From positions 3,596,001 to 3,660,000 of the forward strand of contig NC_071349.1 of assembly GCF_027744825.2 (NCBI RefSeq): a stretch of DNA of 64,000 nucleotides. Direction: 5' to 3'. The DNA is from Synchiropus splendidus (lineage: Eukaryota; Chordata; Actinopteri; Syngnathiformes; Callionymidae). Below, one piece after another: positions 45,201-59,400 of this stretch (its first letter is position 1; every line of letters begins with the position of its first letter). The position numbers and the translations under genes were made by a program. Below the pieces are notes generated by a model. The model saw only the letters and a list, made by a program, of their open reading frames with translations. It was not told where the DNA came from and searched no databases.

Positions 45201-47990
45201 CATTTTTATGTTTGGCATTCCAGAATCGACCTTATCTCTGGCTGAAAACGCGTTTTCTGCATTGTGCCATAACTTTACAGGGAAACTTCAGAACATGAAA
45301 TTTTCGCCTCCCACTAAAGCAGAAAGGGTCTTTCTAGTAGTTGCACATCAAATCTAAGCTGTCTGAAGTGTTTTTTCAAAGTTATCATATTTTTATGTTT
45401 GGCGTTCCGTAACTGACCTTGTCTCATGCTGAAAACGCGTTTTCTGCATTGTGCCATAACTTTGCAGGGAAGCTTCAGAACATGAAGTTTTAACCTCCCA
45501 CTATAGCAGAAAGGGTCATTCTAGTAGTTGCACATCAAATCTAAGCTGTCTTGAAGTGTTTTTCTGAAGTTATCTACATTTTTATGTTTGGCGTTCCGGA
45601 ACCCACCTTATCTCAGCCTGAAAACGTGTTTTACATATTTTGCCATAACTTTGCAGGGAAGCTTCAGAACATGAAATTTTAACATCCCACTATGGCAGAA
45701 AGGGTCTTTCTAGTAGTTGCACATCAAATCTAAGCTGTCTGAAGTGTTTTTCCAAAGTTATCAATATTTTTATGTTTGGCGTTTCGGAATCGACCTTATC
45801 TCAGGCTAAAAACGCATTTCCTGCATTGTGGCATAACTTTGCAGGGAAGCTTCAGAACATGAAATTTTCACCTCCCACTGTAGCTAAAAGGGTCTTTCTA
45901 GGAGTTGCACATCAAATCTAAGCTGTCTGAAGTGTTTTTCCAAAGTTATCAACATTTTTATGTTTGGCGTTCTGGAACCCACCTAATCTCAGGCTGAAAA
46001 CGCGTTTCCTGCATTGTTGCAAAACTTTGCAGGGATGCTTCAGAACATGAAATGTTCGCCTCCCACTATAGCAGATAGGGTCTTTCGAGGAGTTGCACAT
46101 CAAATCTAAGCTGTCTGAAGTGTTTTTCCAAAGTTATCAACATTTTTATGTTTGGCGTTCTGGAACCCACCTTATCTCAGGCTGAAAACGCGTTTTCTGC
46201 ATTGTGCCATAACTTTGCAGGGAAGCTTCAGAACATGAAATTTTCACCTCCCACTATAGCAGATAGGGTCTTTCGAGGAGTTGCACATCAAATCTAAGCT
46301 GTCTGAAGTGTTTTTCCAAAGTTATCAACATTTTTATGTGTGGCGTTCCGGAACCCACCTTATCTCAGCCTGAAAACGCGTTTTACATATTTTGCCATAA
46401 CTTTGCAGGGAAGCTTCAGAAGATGAAATTTTAACATCCCACTATAGCAGAAAGGGTCTTTCTAGTAGTTGCACATAAAATCTAAGTTGTCTGAAGTGTT
46501 TTTCCAAAGTTATCAACATTCTTATGTTTGGCGTTCCGGAATCAACCTTATCTCAGGCTGAAAACACGTTTTCTGCATTGTGCCATAACTTTGCAGGGAA
46601 GCATCAGAACATGAAATTTTCAACTCCCACTATAGCAGAAAGGCTTTTTCCAGTAGTTGCACATCAAATCTAAGCTGTCTGAAGTGTTTTTCCAAAGTTA
46701 TCAACATTTTTATGTTTGGCGTTTCGGAATCAACCTTATCTCAGGCTGAATACGCGATTTACGCATTCTGCCATAACTTTGCAGGGAATCTTCAGAACAC
46801 GAAATTTTCATATCACACTATACCAGAAGGGTCTTTCTAGTAGTTCCACATAAAATCTAAGCTGTCTGAAGTGTTTTTCCAAAGTTATAAACATTTTTAT
46901 GTTTGGCGTTCCTGAATCGACCTTATCTCAGGCTGAAATCACGTTTTCTGCATTGTGCCATAACTTTGCAGGGAAGCTTCAGAACATGAAATTTTCAACT
47001 CCCACTACAGCAGAAAGGGTCTTTCTAGTAGTTGCACGTCAAATCTAAGCTGTCTGAAGTGTTTTTCCAAAGTTATCAACATTTTTATGTTTGGCGATCC
47101 GGAATCGACCTTATCTCAGGCTGATAACGCGATTTACGCATTCTGCCATAACTTTGCAGGGAAGCTTCTGAACATGAAATTTTCAAATCCCACTATAGCA
47201 GAAAGGGTCTTTCTAGTAGTTGCACATCAAATCTAAGCTGTCTGAAGTGTTTTTCGATAGTTTTCAACATTTTTATATTTGGCGTTCCTGAATCGACCTT
47301 ATCTCAGGCTGAAAAGACGTTTTCTGCATTGTGCCATAACTTTGCAGGGAAGCTTCAGATCATAAAATTTTCAACTCCCACTACAGCCGAAAGGGTCTTT
47401 CTAGTAGTTGCGCGTCAAATCTAAGCTGTCTGAAGTGTTTTTCCAAAGTTATCAACATTTTCATGTTTGGCATTCCAGAATCGACCTTATCTCTGGCTGA
47501 AAACGCGTTTTCTGCATTGTGCCATAACTTTACAGGGAAACTTCAGAACATGAAATTTTCGCCTCCCACTAAAGCAGAAAGGGTCTTTCTAGTAGTTGCA
47601 CATCAAATCTAAGCTGTCTGAAGTGTTTTTTCAAAGTTATCATATTTTTATGTTTGGCGTTCCGTAACTGACCTTGTCTCATGCTGAAAACGCGTTTTCT
47701 GCATTGTGCCATAACTTTGCAGGGAAGCTTCAGAACATGACATTTCAACATCCCACTATAGCAGAAAGGGTCTTTCTAGTAGTTGCACATCAAATCCAAG
47801 CTGTTTGAAGTGTTTTTCGAAAGTTATCAACATTTTTATGTTTGGCGTTCCGGAATCGACCTTATCTCAGGCTGATAACGCGATTTACGCATTCTGCCAT
47901 AACTTTGCAGGGAAGCTTCTGAACATGAAATTTTCAAATCCCACTATAGCAGAAAGGGTCTTTCTAGTAGTTGCACATCAAATCTAAGCT
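42280..47990. repeat. Higher-order duplication, spacing 3,194 to 2,630 to 3,006 bp (14-17 monomers)
   Basis: The block from about 42,280 recurs from about 45,475 with near identity. The spacing falls from 3,194 to 2,630 near 43,625/46,258 (three monomers fewer) and rises to 3,006 by 44,799/47,805 (two more). These steps are whole multiples of 188, as unequal exchange in register would give. Confidence 0.85.
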
Positions 47991-48499
47991 GTTTGAAGTG
48001 TTTTTCCAAGGTTATCAACATTTTTATGTTTGGCGTTCCGGAATCAACCTTACCTCAGGCTGAAAACGCGTTTTCTTCATTGTGCCATAACTTTGCAGGG
48101 AAGCCTCAGAACACGAAATGTTCACCTCCCACTATAGCAGAAAGGGTCTCTCTAGTAGTTGCACATCAAATCTAAGCTGTCTGAAGTGTTTTTCCCAAGT
48201 TATCAACATTTTTATGTTTGGCGTTCCGGAATCGACCTTATCTCAGGCTGAAAACGCGTTTTACGCATTGTGCCATAACTTTGCATAAAGCTTCAGAACA
48301 TTACATTTTCACATCCCACTAAAGCAGAAAGGGTCTTTCTCGTAGTTGCACGTCAAATCTAAGCTGACTGATGTGTTTTTTCGAAGTTATCAACATTTTT
48401 ATGTTTGGCGTTCCGGAATCGACCTTATCTCAGGCTGAAAACGCCTTTTACACATTGTTTCATAACTTTGCAGGGAAGCTTCAGAACATGAAATTTTCA

Positions 48500-50440
48500 C
48501 CTCCCACTATAGCAGAAAGGGTCTTTCTCGTAGTTGCACATCAAATCTAAGCTGTCTGAAGTGTTTTTCCAAAGTTATCAATATTTTTATGTTTGGCGTT
48601 CCGGAATCGACCTTATCTCAGGCTGAAAACGCGTTTCCTGCATTGTTGCATAACTTTGCAGGGATGCTTCAGAACATGAAATGTTCGCCTCCCACTATAG
48701 CAGATAGGGTCTTTCGAGGAGTTGCACATCAAATCTAAGCTGTCTGAAGTGTTTTTCCAAAGTTATCAACATTTTTATGTTTGGCGTTCTGGAACCCACC
48801 TTATCTCAGGCTGAAAACGCGTTTTCTGCATTGTGCCATAACTTTGCAGGGAAGCTTCAGAACATGAAATTTTCACTTCCCACTATAGCCGAAAGTGTCT
48901 TTCTAGTAGTTGCACATCTAATCTAAGCTGTTTGAAGTGTTTTTCCAAAGTTAACACCATTCTTATGTTTGGCGTTCCAGAAACAACCTTATCTCAGGCT
49001 GAAAATGCGTTTTACACAATTTGCAATAACTTTGCAGGAAAGCTTCAGAACATGAAATTTTTACCTCCCACTATAGCAGAAAGGGTCTTTCTAGTAGTTG
49101 CACATCAAATCTAAGCTGTCTGAAGTGTTTTTCCAAAGTTATCAACATTTTTATGTTTGGCGTTCTGGAACCCACCTTGTCTCAGGCTGAAAACGCGTTT
49201 TCTGCATTGTGCCATAACTTTGCAGGGAGACTTCAGAACATGAAATTTTCTCCTCCCACTATAGCAGAAAGGTTCTTTCTAGTAGTTGCACATCAAATCT
49301 AAGCTGTCTGAAGTGTTTTTCGAAAGTTATCAACATTTTTATGTTTGGCGTTCCGGAACCCACCTTATCTCAGCCTGAAAACGCGTTTTACATATTTTGC
49401 CATAACTTTGCAGGGAAGCTTCAGAACATGAAATTTTCAACTCCCACTATAGCAGAAAGGGTCTTTCTAGTAGTTGCACATCAAATCTAAGCTGTCAGAA
49501 GTGTTTTTCCAAAGTTATCAACATTTTTATGTTTGGCTTTCCGGAATCGACCTTATCTCAGGCTGAAAACGCGTTTTCTGCATTGTGCCATAACTTTGCA
49601 GGGAAGCTTCAGAACATGACATTTCAACATCCCACTATAGCAGAAATGGTCTTTCTAGTAGTTGCACATCAAATCTAAGCTGTTTGAAGTGTTTTTCGAA
49701 AGTTATCAACATTTTTATGTTTGGCGTTCCTGAATCGACCTTATCTCAGGCTGATAACGCGATTTACGCATTCTGCCATAACTTTGCAGGGAAGCTTCAG
49801 AATATGAAATTTTCACCTCCCACTATAGCAGAAAGGGTCTTTCTCGTAGTTGCACATCAAATCTAAGCTGTCTGAAGTGTTTTTCCAAAGTTATCAATAT
49901 TTTTATGTTTGGCATTCCGGAATCGACCTTATCTCAGGCTGAAAACGCGTTTCCTGCATTGTTGCATAACTTTGCAGGGATGCTTCAGAACATGAAATGT
50001 TCGCCTCCCACTATAGCAGATAGGGTCTTTCGAGGAGTTGCACATCAAATCTAAGCTGTCTGAAGTGTTTTTCCAAAGTTATCAACATTTTTATGTTTGG
50101 CGTTCTGGAACCCACCTTATCTCAGGCTGAAAACGCGTTTTCTGCATTGTGCCATAACTTTGCAGGGAAGCTTCAGAACATGACATTTTCACTTCCCACT
50201 ATAGCAGAAAGTGTCTTTCTAGTAGTTGCACATCTAATCTAAGCTGTTTGAAGTGTTTTTCCAAAGTTAACACCATTCTTATGTTTGGCGTTCCAGAAAC
50301 AACCTTATCTCAGGCTGAAAATGCGTTTTACACAATTTGCAATAACTTTGCAGGAAAGCTTCAGAACATGAAATTTTTACCTCCCACTATAGCAGAAAGG
50401 GTCTTTCTAGTAGTTGCACATCAAATCTAAGCTGTCTGAA
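48500..50440. repeat. Higher-order duplication, spacing 1,316 bp (7 monomers)
   Basis: A block at about 48,540-49,120 recurs at about 49,860-50,430. It includes the linked variants TCTTTCGAGGAGTTG and GTTAACACCATTC. Confidence 0.8.
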
Positions 50441-53400
50441 GTGTTTTTCGAAAGTTATCAACATTTTTATGTTTGGCGTTCCGGAACCCACCTTATCTCA
50501 GCCTGAAAACGCGTTTTACATATTTTGCCATAACTTTGCAGGGAAGCTTCAGAACATGAAATTTTCAACTCCCACTATAGCAGAAAGGGTCTTTCTAGTA
50601 GTTGCACATCAAACCTAAGCTGTCTGAAGTGTTTTTCCAAAGTTATCAATATTTTTATGTTTGGCTTTCCGGAATCGACCTTATCTCAGGCTGAAAACGC
50701 GTTTCCTGCATTGTGGCATAACTTTGCAGGGATGCTTCAGAACATGAAATTTTCACCTCCCACTGCAGCAGAAAGGGTCTTTCTAGTAGTTGCACATCAA
50801 ATCTAAGCTGTCTGAAGTGTTTTTCCAAAGTTATCAACATTTTTATGTTTGGCGTTCTGGAAACAACCTTATCTCAGGCTGAAAACGCGTTTTGCGCAAT
50901 TTGCCATAACTTTGCAGGAAAGCCTCAGAACATGAAATTTTCACCTCCCACTATATCAGAAAGGGTGTTTCTAGTAGTTGCACATCAAATCTAAGCTGTC
51001 TGAAGTGTTTTTCCAAAGATATCAACATTTTTATGTTTGGCGCTCTGGAACCCACCTTATCTCAGGCTGAAAACGCGTTTTCTGCATTGTGCCATAACTT
51101 TGCAGGGAAGCTTCAGAACATGAAATTTTCACCTCCCACTACAGCAGAAAGGTTCTTTCGAGTAGTTGCACATCAAATCTAAGCTGTCTGAAGTGTTTTT
51201 CGAAAGTTATCAACATTTTTATGTTTGGCGTTCCGGAACCCACCTTATCTCAGCCTGAAAACGCGTTTTACATATTTTGCCATAACTTTGCGGGGAAGCT
51301 TCAGAACATGAAATTTTAACATCCCACTATAACAGAAAGGGTCTTTCTAGTAGTTGCACATCAAATCTAAGCTGTCTGAAGTGTTTTTCCAAAGTTATCA
51401 ACATTCTTATGTTTGGCGTTCCGGAACCCACCTTATCTCAGCCTGAAAACGCGTTTTACATATTTTGCCATAACTTTGCAGGGAAGCTTCAGAACATGAA
51501 ATTTTCACCTCCCACTATAGCAGAAAGGGTCTTTCTCGTAGTTGCACATCAAATCTAAGCTGTCTGAAGTGTTTTTCGAAAGTTTTCAACATTTTTATGT
51601 TTGGTGTTCCTGAATCGACCTTTTCTCAGGCTGAAAACACATTTTAACATTGCGCCATAACTTTGCAGGAAAGCTTCAGAACATGAATTTTTCACCTCCC
51701 ACTATAGCAGAAAGGGTCTTTCTAGTAGTTGCACATCAAATCTAAGCTGTCTGAAGTGTTTTTCCAAAGTTATCAACATTCTTATGTTTGGCGATCCGGA
51801 ATCAACCTTATCTCAAGCTGAAAACGCGTTATACGCAATTTGCCATAACTTTGCAGGAAAGCCTCAGAACATGAAATTTTCACCTCCCACTATAGCAGAA
51901 AGGGTGTTTCTAGTAGTTGCACATCAAATCTAAGCTGTCTGTAGAGTTTTTCCTGAGTTATCAACATTTTTATGTTTGGCGTTCTGAAATCAACCTCATC
52001 TCAGGCTGAAAACGCGTTTAACGCATTGTGCCATAACTTTGCAGGGAAGCTTCAGAACATGATATTTTCACCTCCCACTATAGCAGAAAGGGTCTTTCTA
52101 GTAGTTGCACATCAAATCTAAGCTGTCTGTAGTGTTTTTCCAAAGTTATCTACATTTTGATGTTTGGCGTTCCGGAATCGACCTTATCTGAGGCTGAAAA
52201 CGCTTTTTCTGCATTGTGTCATAACTTTGCAGGGAAGCTTCAGAACATGAAATTTTCACCTCCCACTATATCAGAAAGGGTATTTCTAATAATGCACATC
52301 AAATCTAAGTAGTCTGAAGTTTTTTTCCAAAGTTATCAACATTCTTATGTTTGGCGTTCCGGAATCAACCTTATCTCAGACTGAAAACGTGTTTTCTGCA
52401 TTGTGCCATAACTTTGCAGGGAAACATAAGAACATGAAATTTTCACGTCCAACTATAGCAGAAAGGTTCTTTCTAGTAGTTGCACATCAAATCTAAGCTG
52501 TTTGAAGTGTTTTTCCAAAGTTCCAGAAACAACCTTATCTCCGGCTGAAAACGCGTTTTGCGCAATTTGCCATAACTTTGCAGGAAAGCCTCAGAACATG
52601 AAATTTTCACCTCCCACTATAGCAGAAAGGGTCTTTCTAGTAGTTGCACATCAAATATAAGCTGTCTGAAGTGTTTTTCTAAAGTTATCAACATTTTTAT
52701 TTTTGGCGTTCTGGAACCCACCTTATCTCAGGCTGAAAACGCGTTTTCTGCATTGTGCCATAACTTTGCAGGGCGACTTCTGAACATGAAATTTTCTCCT
52801 CCCACTATATCAGAAAGGGTATTTCTAGTAGTTGCACATCAAATCTAAGTTGTCTGAAGTGTTTTTCCAAAGTTATCAACATTCTTATGTTTGGCGTTCC
52901 GGAATCAACCTTATCTCAAGCTGAAAACGCGTTTTACGCAATTTGCCATAACTTTGCAGGAAAGCCTCAGAACATGAAATTTTCACCTCCCACTATAGCA
53001 GAAAGGGTCTTTCTGGTAGTTGCACATCAAATCTAAGCTGTCTGAAGTGTTTTTCCAAAGTTATCAACATTTTTATTTTTGGCGTTCTGGAACCCACCTT
53101 ATCTCAGGCTGAAAACGCGTTTTCTGCATTGTGCCATAACTTTGCAGGGCGACTTCTGAACATGAAATTTTCTCCTCCCACTATATCAGAAAGGGTATTT
53201 CTAGTAGTTGCACATCAAATCTAAGCTGTTTGAAGTGTTTTTCCAAAGTTAACACCATTCTTATGTTTGGCGTTCCAGAAACAACCTTATCTCAGGCTGA
53301 AAACGCGTTTTACACAATTTGCCATAACTTTGCAGGAAAGCTTCAGAACATGAAATTTTTACCTCCCACTATAGCAGAAAGGGTCTTTCTCGTAATTGCA

Positions 53401-56400
53401 CATCAAATCTAAGCTGTCTGAAGTGTTTTTCCAAAGTTATCAACATTTTTTTGTTTGGCGTTCTGGAACCCACCATATCTCAGGCTGAAAACGCGTTTTC
53501 TGCATTGTGCCATAACTTTGCAGGGAGACTTCAGAACATGAAATTTTCACCTCCAACTATAGCAGAAAGGGTATTTCTAATAGTTGCACATCAAATCTAA
53601 GCTGTCTGTAGAGTTTTTCCTGAGTTATCAACATTTTTTTGTTTGGCGTTCTGAAATCAACCTCATCTCAGGCTGAAAACGCGTTTCACGCATTGTGCCA
53701 TAACTTTGCAGGGAAGGTTCAGAACATGATATTTTCACCTCCCACTATAGCAGAAAGGGTCTTTCTCGTAGTTGCACATCAAATCTAAACTGTCTGAAGT
53801 GTTTTTCCAAAGTTATCAACATTTTTATGTTTGGCGTTCTGGAACCCACCTTATCTCAGGCTGAAAACGCGTTTTCTGCATTGTGCCATAACTTTGCAGG
53901 GCGACTTCAGAACATGAAATTTTCTCCTCCCACTATATCAGAAAGGGTATTTCTCGTAGTTGCACATCAAATCTAAGCTGTCTGAAGTGTTTTTCCAAAG
54001 TTATCAACATTTTTATGTTTGGTGTTCCTGAATCGACCTTTTCTCAGGCTGAAAACGCATTTTACACATTGTGCCAAACCTTTGCAGGAAAGCTTCAGAA
54101 CATGAAATTTTCACCTCCCACTATAGCAGAAAGGGTCTTTCTAGTAGTTGCACATCAAATCCATGCTGTCTGAAGTGTTTTTCCAAAGTTATCAACATTT
54201 TGATGTTTGGCGTTCCGGAATCGACCTTATCTGAGGATGAAAACGCGTTTTCTGCATTGTGCCAAAACTTTGTAGGTAAGCTCCAGAACATGAAATTTTC
54301 ACCTCCCACTATAGCAGAAAGGGTCTTTCTAGTAGTTGCACATCAAATCTAAGCTGTTTGAAGTGTTTTTCCAAAGTTATCAACATTTTTATGTATGGCG
54401 TTCCGGAATCGACCTTATCTCAGGCTGAAAACGCGTTTTACGCATTGTGCCATAACTTTGCAGGAAAGCTTCAGAACATGAAATTTTCACCTCCCACTAT
54501 ACCAGAAAGGGTCTTTCTAGTACTTGCACATCAAATCTAAGCTGTCTGAAGTGTTTTTCCGAAGTTATTAACATTTTTATGTTTGGCGTTTCGGAATTGA
54601 CCTTATGTGAGGCTGAACACGAGTTTTCTGCATTGTGCCATAACTTTGCAGGGAAGCTTCAGAACATGAAAATTTCACCTCCCACTATAGCAGAAAGGGT
54701 CTTTCTAGTAGGTGCACATCAAATCGAAGCTGTCTGAAGTGTTTTTCCAAAGTTATCAACACTTTTATGTTTGCCGTTCCGGAATCGACCTTATCTCAGG
54801 CTGAAAACACGATTTACGCATTCTGCCATAACTTTGCAGGGAAGCTTCAGAACATGAAATTTTAACCTCCCACTATAGCAGAAAGGGTCTTTCTAGTAGT
54901 TGCACATCAAATCTAAGCTGTCTGAAGTGTTTTTCGAAAGTTATCAACATTTTTATGTTTGGCGTTCCGGAACCCACCTTATCTCAGCCTGAAAACGCGT
55001 TTTACATATTTTGCCATAACTTTGCAGGGAAGCTTCAGAACATGAAATTTTCAACTCCCACTATAGCAGAAAGGGTCTTTCTAGTAGTTGCACATCAAAC
55101 CTAAGCTGTCTGAAGTGTTTTTCCAAAGTTATCAATATTTTTATGTTTGGCTTTCCGGAATCGACCTTATCTCAGGCTGAAAACGCGTTTCCTGCATTGT
55201 GGCATAACTTTGCAGGGATGCTTCAGAACATGAAATTTTCACCTCCCACTGCAGCAGAAAGGGTCTTTCTAGTAGTTGCACATCAAATCTAAGCTGTCTG
55301 AAGTGTTTTTCCAAAGTTATCAACATTTTTATGTTTGGCGTTCTGGAAACAACCTTATCTCAGGCTGAAAACGCGTGTTGCGCAATTTGCCATAACTTTG
55401 CAGGAAAGCCTCAGAACATGAAATTTTCACCTCCCACTATAGCAGAAAGCGTCTTTCTAGTAGTTGCACATCAAATCTAAGCTGTCTGAAGTGTTTTTCC
55501 AAAGTTATCAACATTTTTATTTTTGGCGTTCTGGAACCCACCTTATCTCAGGCTGAAAACGCATTTTCTGCATTGTGCCATAACTTTGCAGGGCGACTTC
55601 AGAACATGAAATTTTCTCCTCCCACTATATCAGAAAGGGTGTTTCTAGTAGTTGCACATCAAATCTAAGCTGTCTGAAGTGTTTTTCCAAAGATATCAAC
55701 ATTTTTATGTTTGGCGCTCTGGAACCCACCTTATCTCAGGCTGAAAACGCGTTTTCTGCATTGTGCCATAACTTTGCAGGGAAGCTTCAGAACATGAAAT
55801 TTTCACCTCCCACTACAGCAGAAAGGTTCTTTCGAGTAGTTGCACATCAAATCTAAGCTGTCTGAAGTGTTTTTCGAAAGTTATCAACATTTTTATGTTT
55901 GGCGTTCCGGAACCCACCTTATCTCAGCCTGAAAACGCGTTTTACATATTTTGCCATAACTTTGCAGGGAAGCTTCAGAACATGAAATTTTAACATCCCA
56001 CTATAACAGAAAGGGTCTTTCTAGTAGTTGCACATCAAATCTAAGCTGTCTGAAGTGTTTTTCCAAAGTTATCAACATTCTTATGTTTGGCGTTCCGGAA
56101 CCCACCTTATCTCAGCCTGAAAACGCGTTTTACATATTTTGCCATAACTTTGCAGGGAAGCTTCAGAACATGAAATTTTCACCTCCCACTATAGCAGAAA
56201 GGGTCTTTCTCGTAGTTGCACATCAAATCTAAGCTGTCTGAAGTGTTTTTCCAAAGTTTTCAACATTTTTATGTTTGGTGTTCCTGAATCGACCTTTTCT
56301 CAGGCTGAAAACACATTTTACACATTGCGCCATAACTTTGCAGGAAAGCTTCAGAACATGAATTTTTCACCTCCCACTATAGCAGAAAGGGTCTTTCTAG

Positions 56401-59400
56401 TAGTTGCACATCAAATCTAAGCTGTCTGAAGTGTTTTTCCAAAGTTATCTACATTTTGATGTTTGGCGTTCCGGAATCGACCTTATCTGAGGCTGAAAAC
56501 GCGTTTTCTGCATTGTATCATAACTTTGCAGGGATGCTTCAGAACATGAAATTTTCACCTCCCACTATATCAGAAAGGGTATTTCTAATAGTTGCACATC
56601 AAAACTAAGCTGTCTGAAGTGTTTTTCCAAAGTTATCAACATTCTTATGTTTGGCGATCCGGAATCAACCTTATCTCAAGCTGAAAACGCGTTATACGCA
56701 ATTTGCCATAACTTTGCAGGAAAGCCTCAGAACATGAAATTTTCACCTCCCACTATAGCAGAAAGGGTGTTTCTAGTAGTTGCACATCAAATCTAAGCTG
56801 TCTGTAGAGTTTTTCCTGAGTTATCAACATTTTTATGTTTGGCGTTCTGAAATCAACCTCATCTCAGGCTGAAAACGCGTTTAACGCATTGTGCCATAAC
56901 TTTGCAGGGAAGCTTCAGAACATGATATTTTCACCTCCCACTATAGCAGAAAGGGTCTTTCTCGTAGTTGCACATCAAATCTAAGCTGTCTGAACTGTTT
57001 TTCGAAAGTTTTCAACATTTTTATGTTTGGTGTTCCTGAATCGACCTTATCTCAGGCCGAAAACGCGTTTTCTGCATTGTGCCATAACTTTGCAGGGCAG
57101 CTTCAGAACATGAAATTTTCACCTCCCACTATAGCAGAAAGGGTCTTTCCAGTAGTTGCACATCAAATCTAAGCTGTCTGATGTGTTTTTCCAAAGTTAT
57201 CAACATTTTTATGTTTGGCGTTCCGGAACTCACCTTATCTCACGCTTAAAACGCGTTTTCTGCATTGTGCCATAACTTTGCAGGGAAGCTTCAGAACATG
57301 AAATTTTCACCTCCCACTATAGCAGAAAGGGTCTTTCTAGTAGTTGCACATCAAATCTAAGCTGTCTGTAGTGTTTTTCCAAAGTTATCTACATTTTGAT
57401 GTTTGGCGTTGCGGAATCGACCTTATCTGAGGCTGAAAACGCGTTTTCTGCATTGTGTCATAACTTTGCAGGGAAGCTTCAGAACATGAAATTTTCACCT
57501 CCCACTATATCAGAAACGGTATTTCAAATAATGCACATCAAATCTAAGTAGTCTGAAGTTTTTTTCCAAAGTTATCAACATTCTTATGTTTGGCGTTCCG
57601 GAATCAACCTTATCTCAGACTGAAAACGTGTTTTCTGCATTGTGCCATAACTTTGCAGGGAAACTTAAGAACATGAAATTTTCACGTCCAACTATAGCAG
57701 AAAGGTTCTTTCTCGTAGTTGCACATCAAATCTAAGCTGTTTGAAGTGTTTTTCCAAAGTTCCAGAAACAACCTTATCTCCGGCTGAAAACGCGTTTTGC
57801 GCAATTTGCCATAACTTTGCAGGAAAGCCTCAGAACATGAAATTTTCACCTCCCACTATAGCAGAAAGGGTCTTTCTAGTAGTTGCACATCAAATATAAG
57901 CTGTCTGAAGTGTTTTTCCAAAGTTATCAACATTTTTATTTTTGGCGTTCTGGAACCCACCTTATCTCAGGCTGAAAACGCGTTTTCTGCATTGTGCCAT
58001 AACTTTGCAGGGCGACTTCTGAACATGAAATTTTCTCCTCCCACTATATCAGAAAGGGTATTTCTAGTAGTTGCACATCAAATCTAAGTTGTCTGAAGTG
58101 TTTTTCCAAAGTTATCAACATTCTTATGTTTGGCGTTCCGGAATAAACCTTATCTCAAGCTGAAAACGCGTTTTACGCAATTTGCCATAACTTTGCAGGA
58201 AAGCCTCAGAACATGAAATTTTCACCTCCCACTATAGCAGAAAGGGTCTTTCTGGTAGTTGCACATCAAATCTAAGCTGTTTGAAGTGTTTTTCCAAAGT
58301 TAACACCATTCTTATGTTTGGCGTTCCAGAAACAACCTTATCTCAGGCTGAAAACGCGTTTTACACAATTTGCCATAACTTTGCAGGAAAGCTTCAGAAC
58401 ATGAAATTTTTACCTCCCACTATAGCAGAAAGGGTCTTTCTCGTAATTGCACATCAAATCTAAGCTGTCTGAAGTGTTTTCCAAAGTTATCAACATTTTT
58501 TTGTTTGGCGTTCTGGAACCCACCATATCTCAGGCTGAAAACGCGTTTTCTGCATTGTGCCATAACTTTGCAGGGAGACTTCAGAACATGAAATTTTCAC
58601 CTCCCACTATAGCAGAAAGGGTCTTTCTAGTAGTTGCACATCAAATCTAAGCTGTCTGAAGTGTTTTTCCAAAGTTATCAACATTCTTATGTTTGTCGTT
58701 CCGGAATCAACCTTATCTCAGGCTGAAAACGCGTTTCACGCATTGTGCCATAACTTTGCAGGGAAGGTTCAGAACATGATATTTTCACCTCCCACTATAG
58801 CAGAAAGGGTCTTTCTCGTAGTTGCACATCAAATCTAAACTGTCTGAAGTGTTTTTCCAAAGTTATCAACATTTTTATGTTTGGCATTCCGGAATCGACC
58901 TTATGTCAGGCTGAAAACGCGTTTTACGCATTGTGCCATAACTTTGTAGGGAAGCTTCAGAACATGAAATTTTCACCTCCCACTGTAGCAGAAAGGGTCT
59001 TTCTAGTAGTTGCACATCAAATCTAAGCTGTCTGAAGTGTTTTTCCAAAGTTATCAACATTTTTATGTTTGGCGTTCTGGAACCCACCTTATCTCAGGAT
59101 GAAAACGCGTTTTCTGCATTGTGCCATAACTTTGCAGGGAGACTTCAGAACATGAAATTTTCTCCTCCCACTATAGCAGAAAGGGTATTTCTAGTAGTTG
59201 CACATCAAATCTAAGCTGTCTGAAGTGTTTTTCGAAAGTTTTCAACATTTTTATGTTTGGTGTTCCTGAATCGACCTTATCTCAGGCCGAAAACGCGTTT
59301 TCTGCATTGTGCCATAACTTTGCAGGGAAGCTTCAGAACATGAAAATTTCACCTCCCGCTATTGCAGAAAGGGTCTTTCGAGTAGGTGCACATCAAATCA

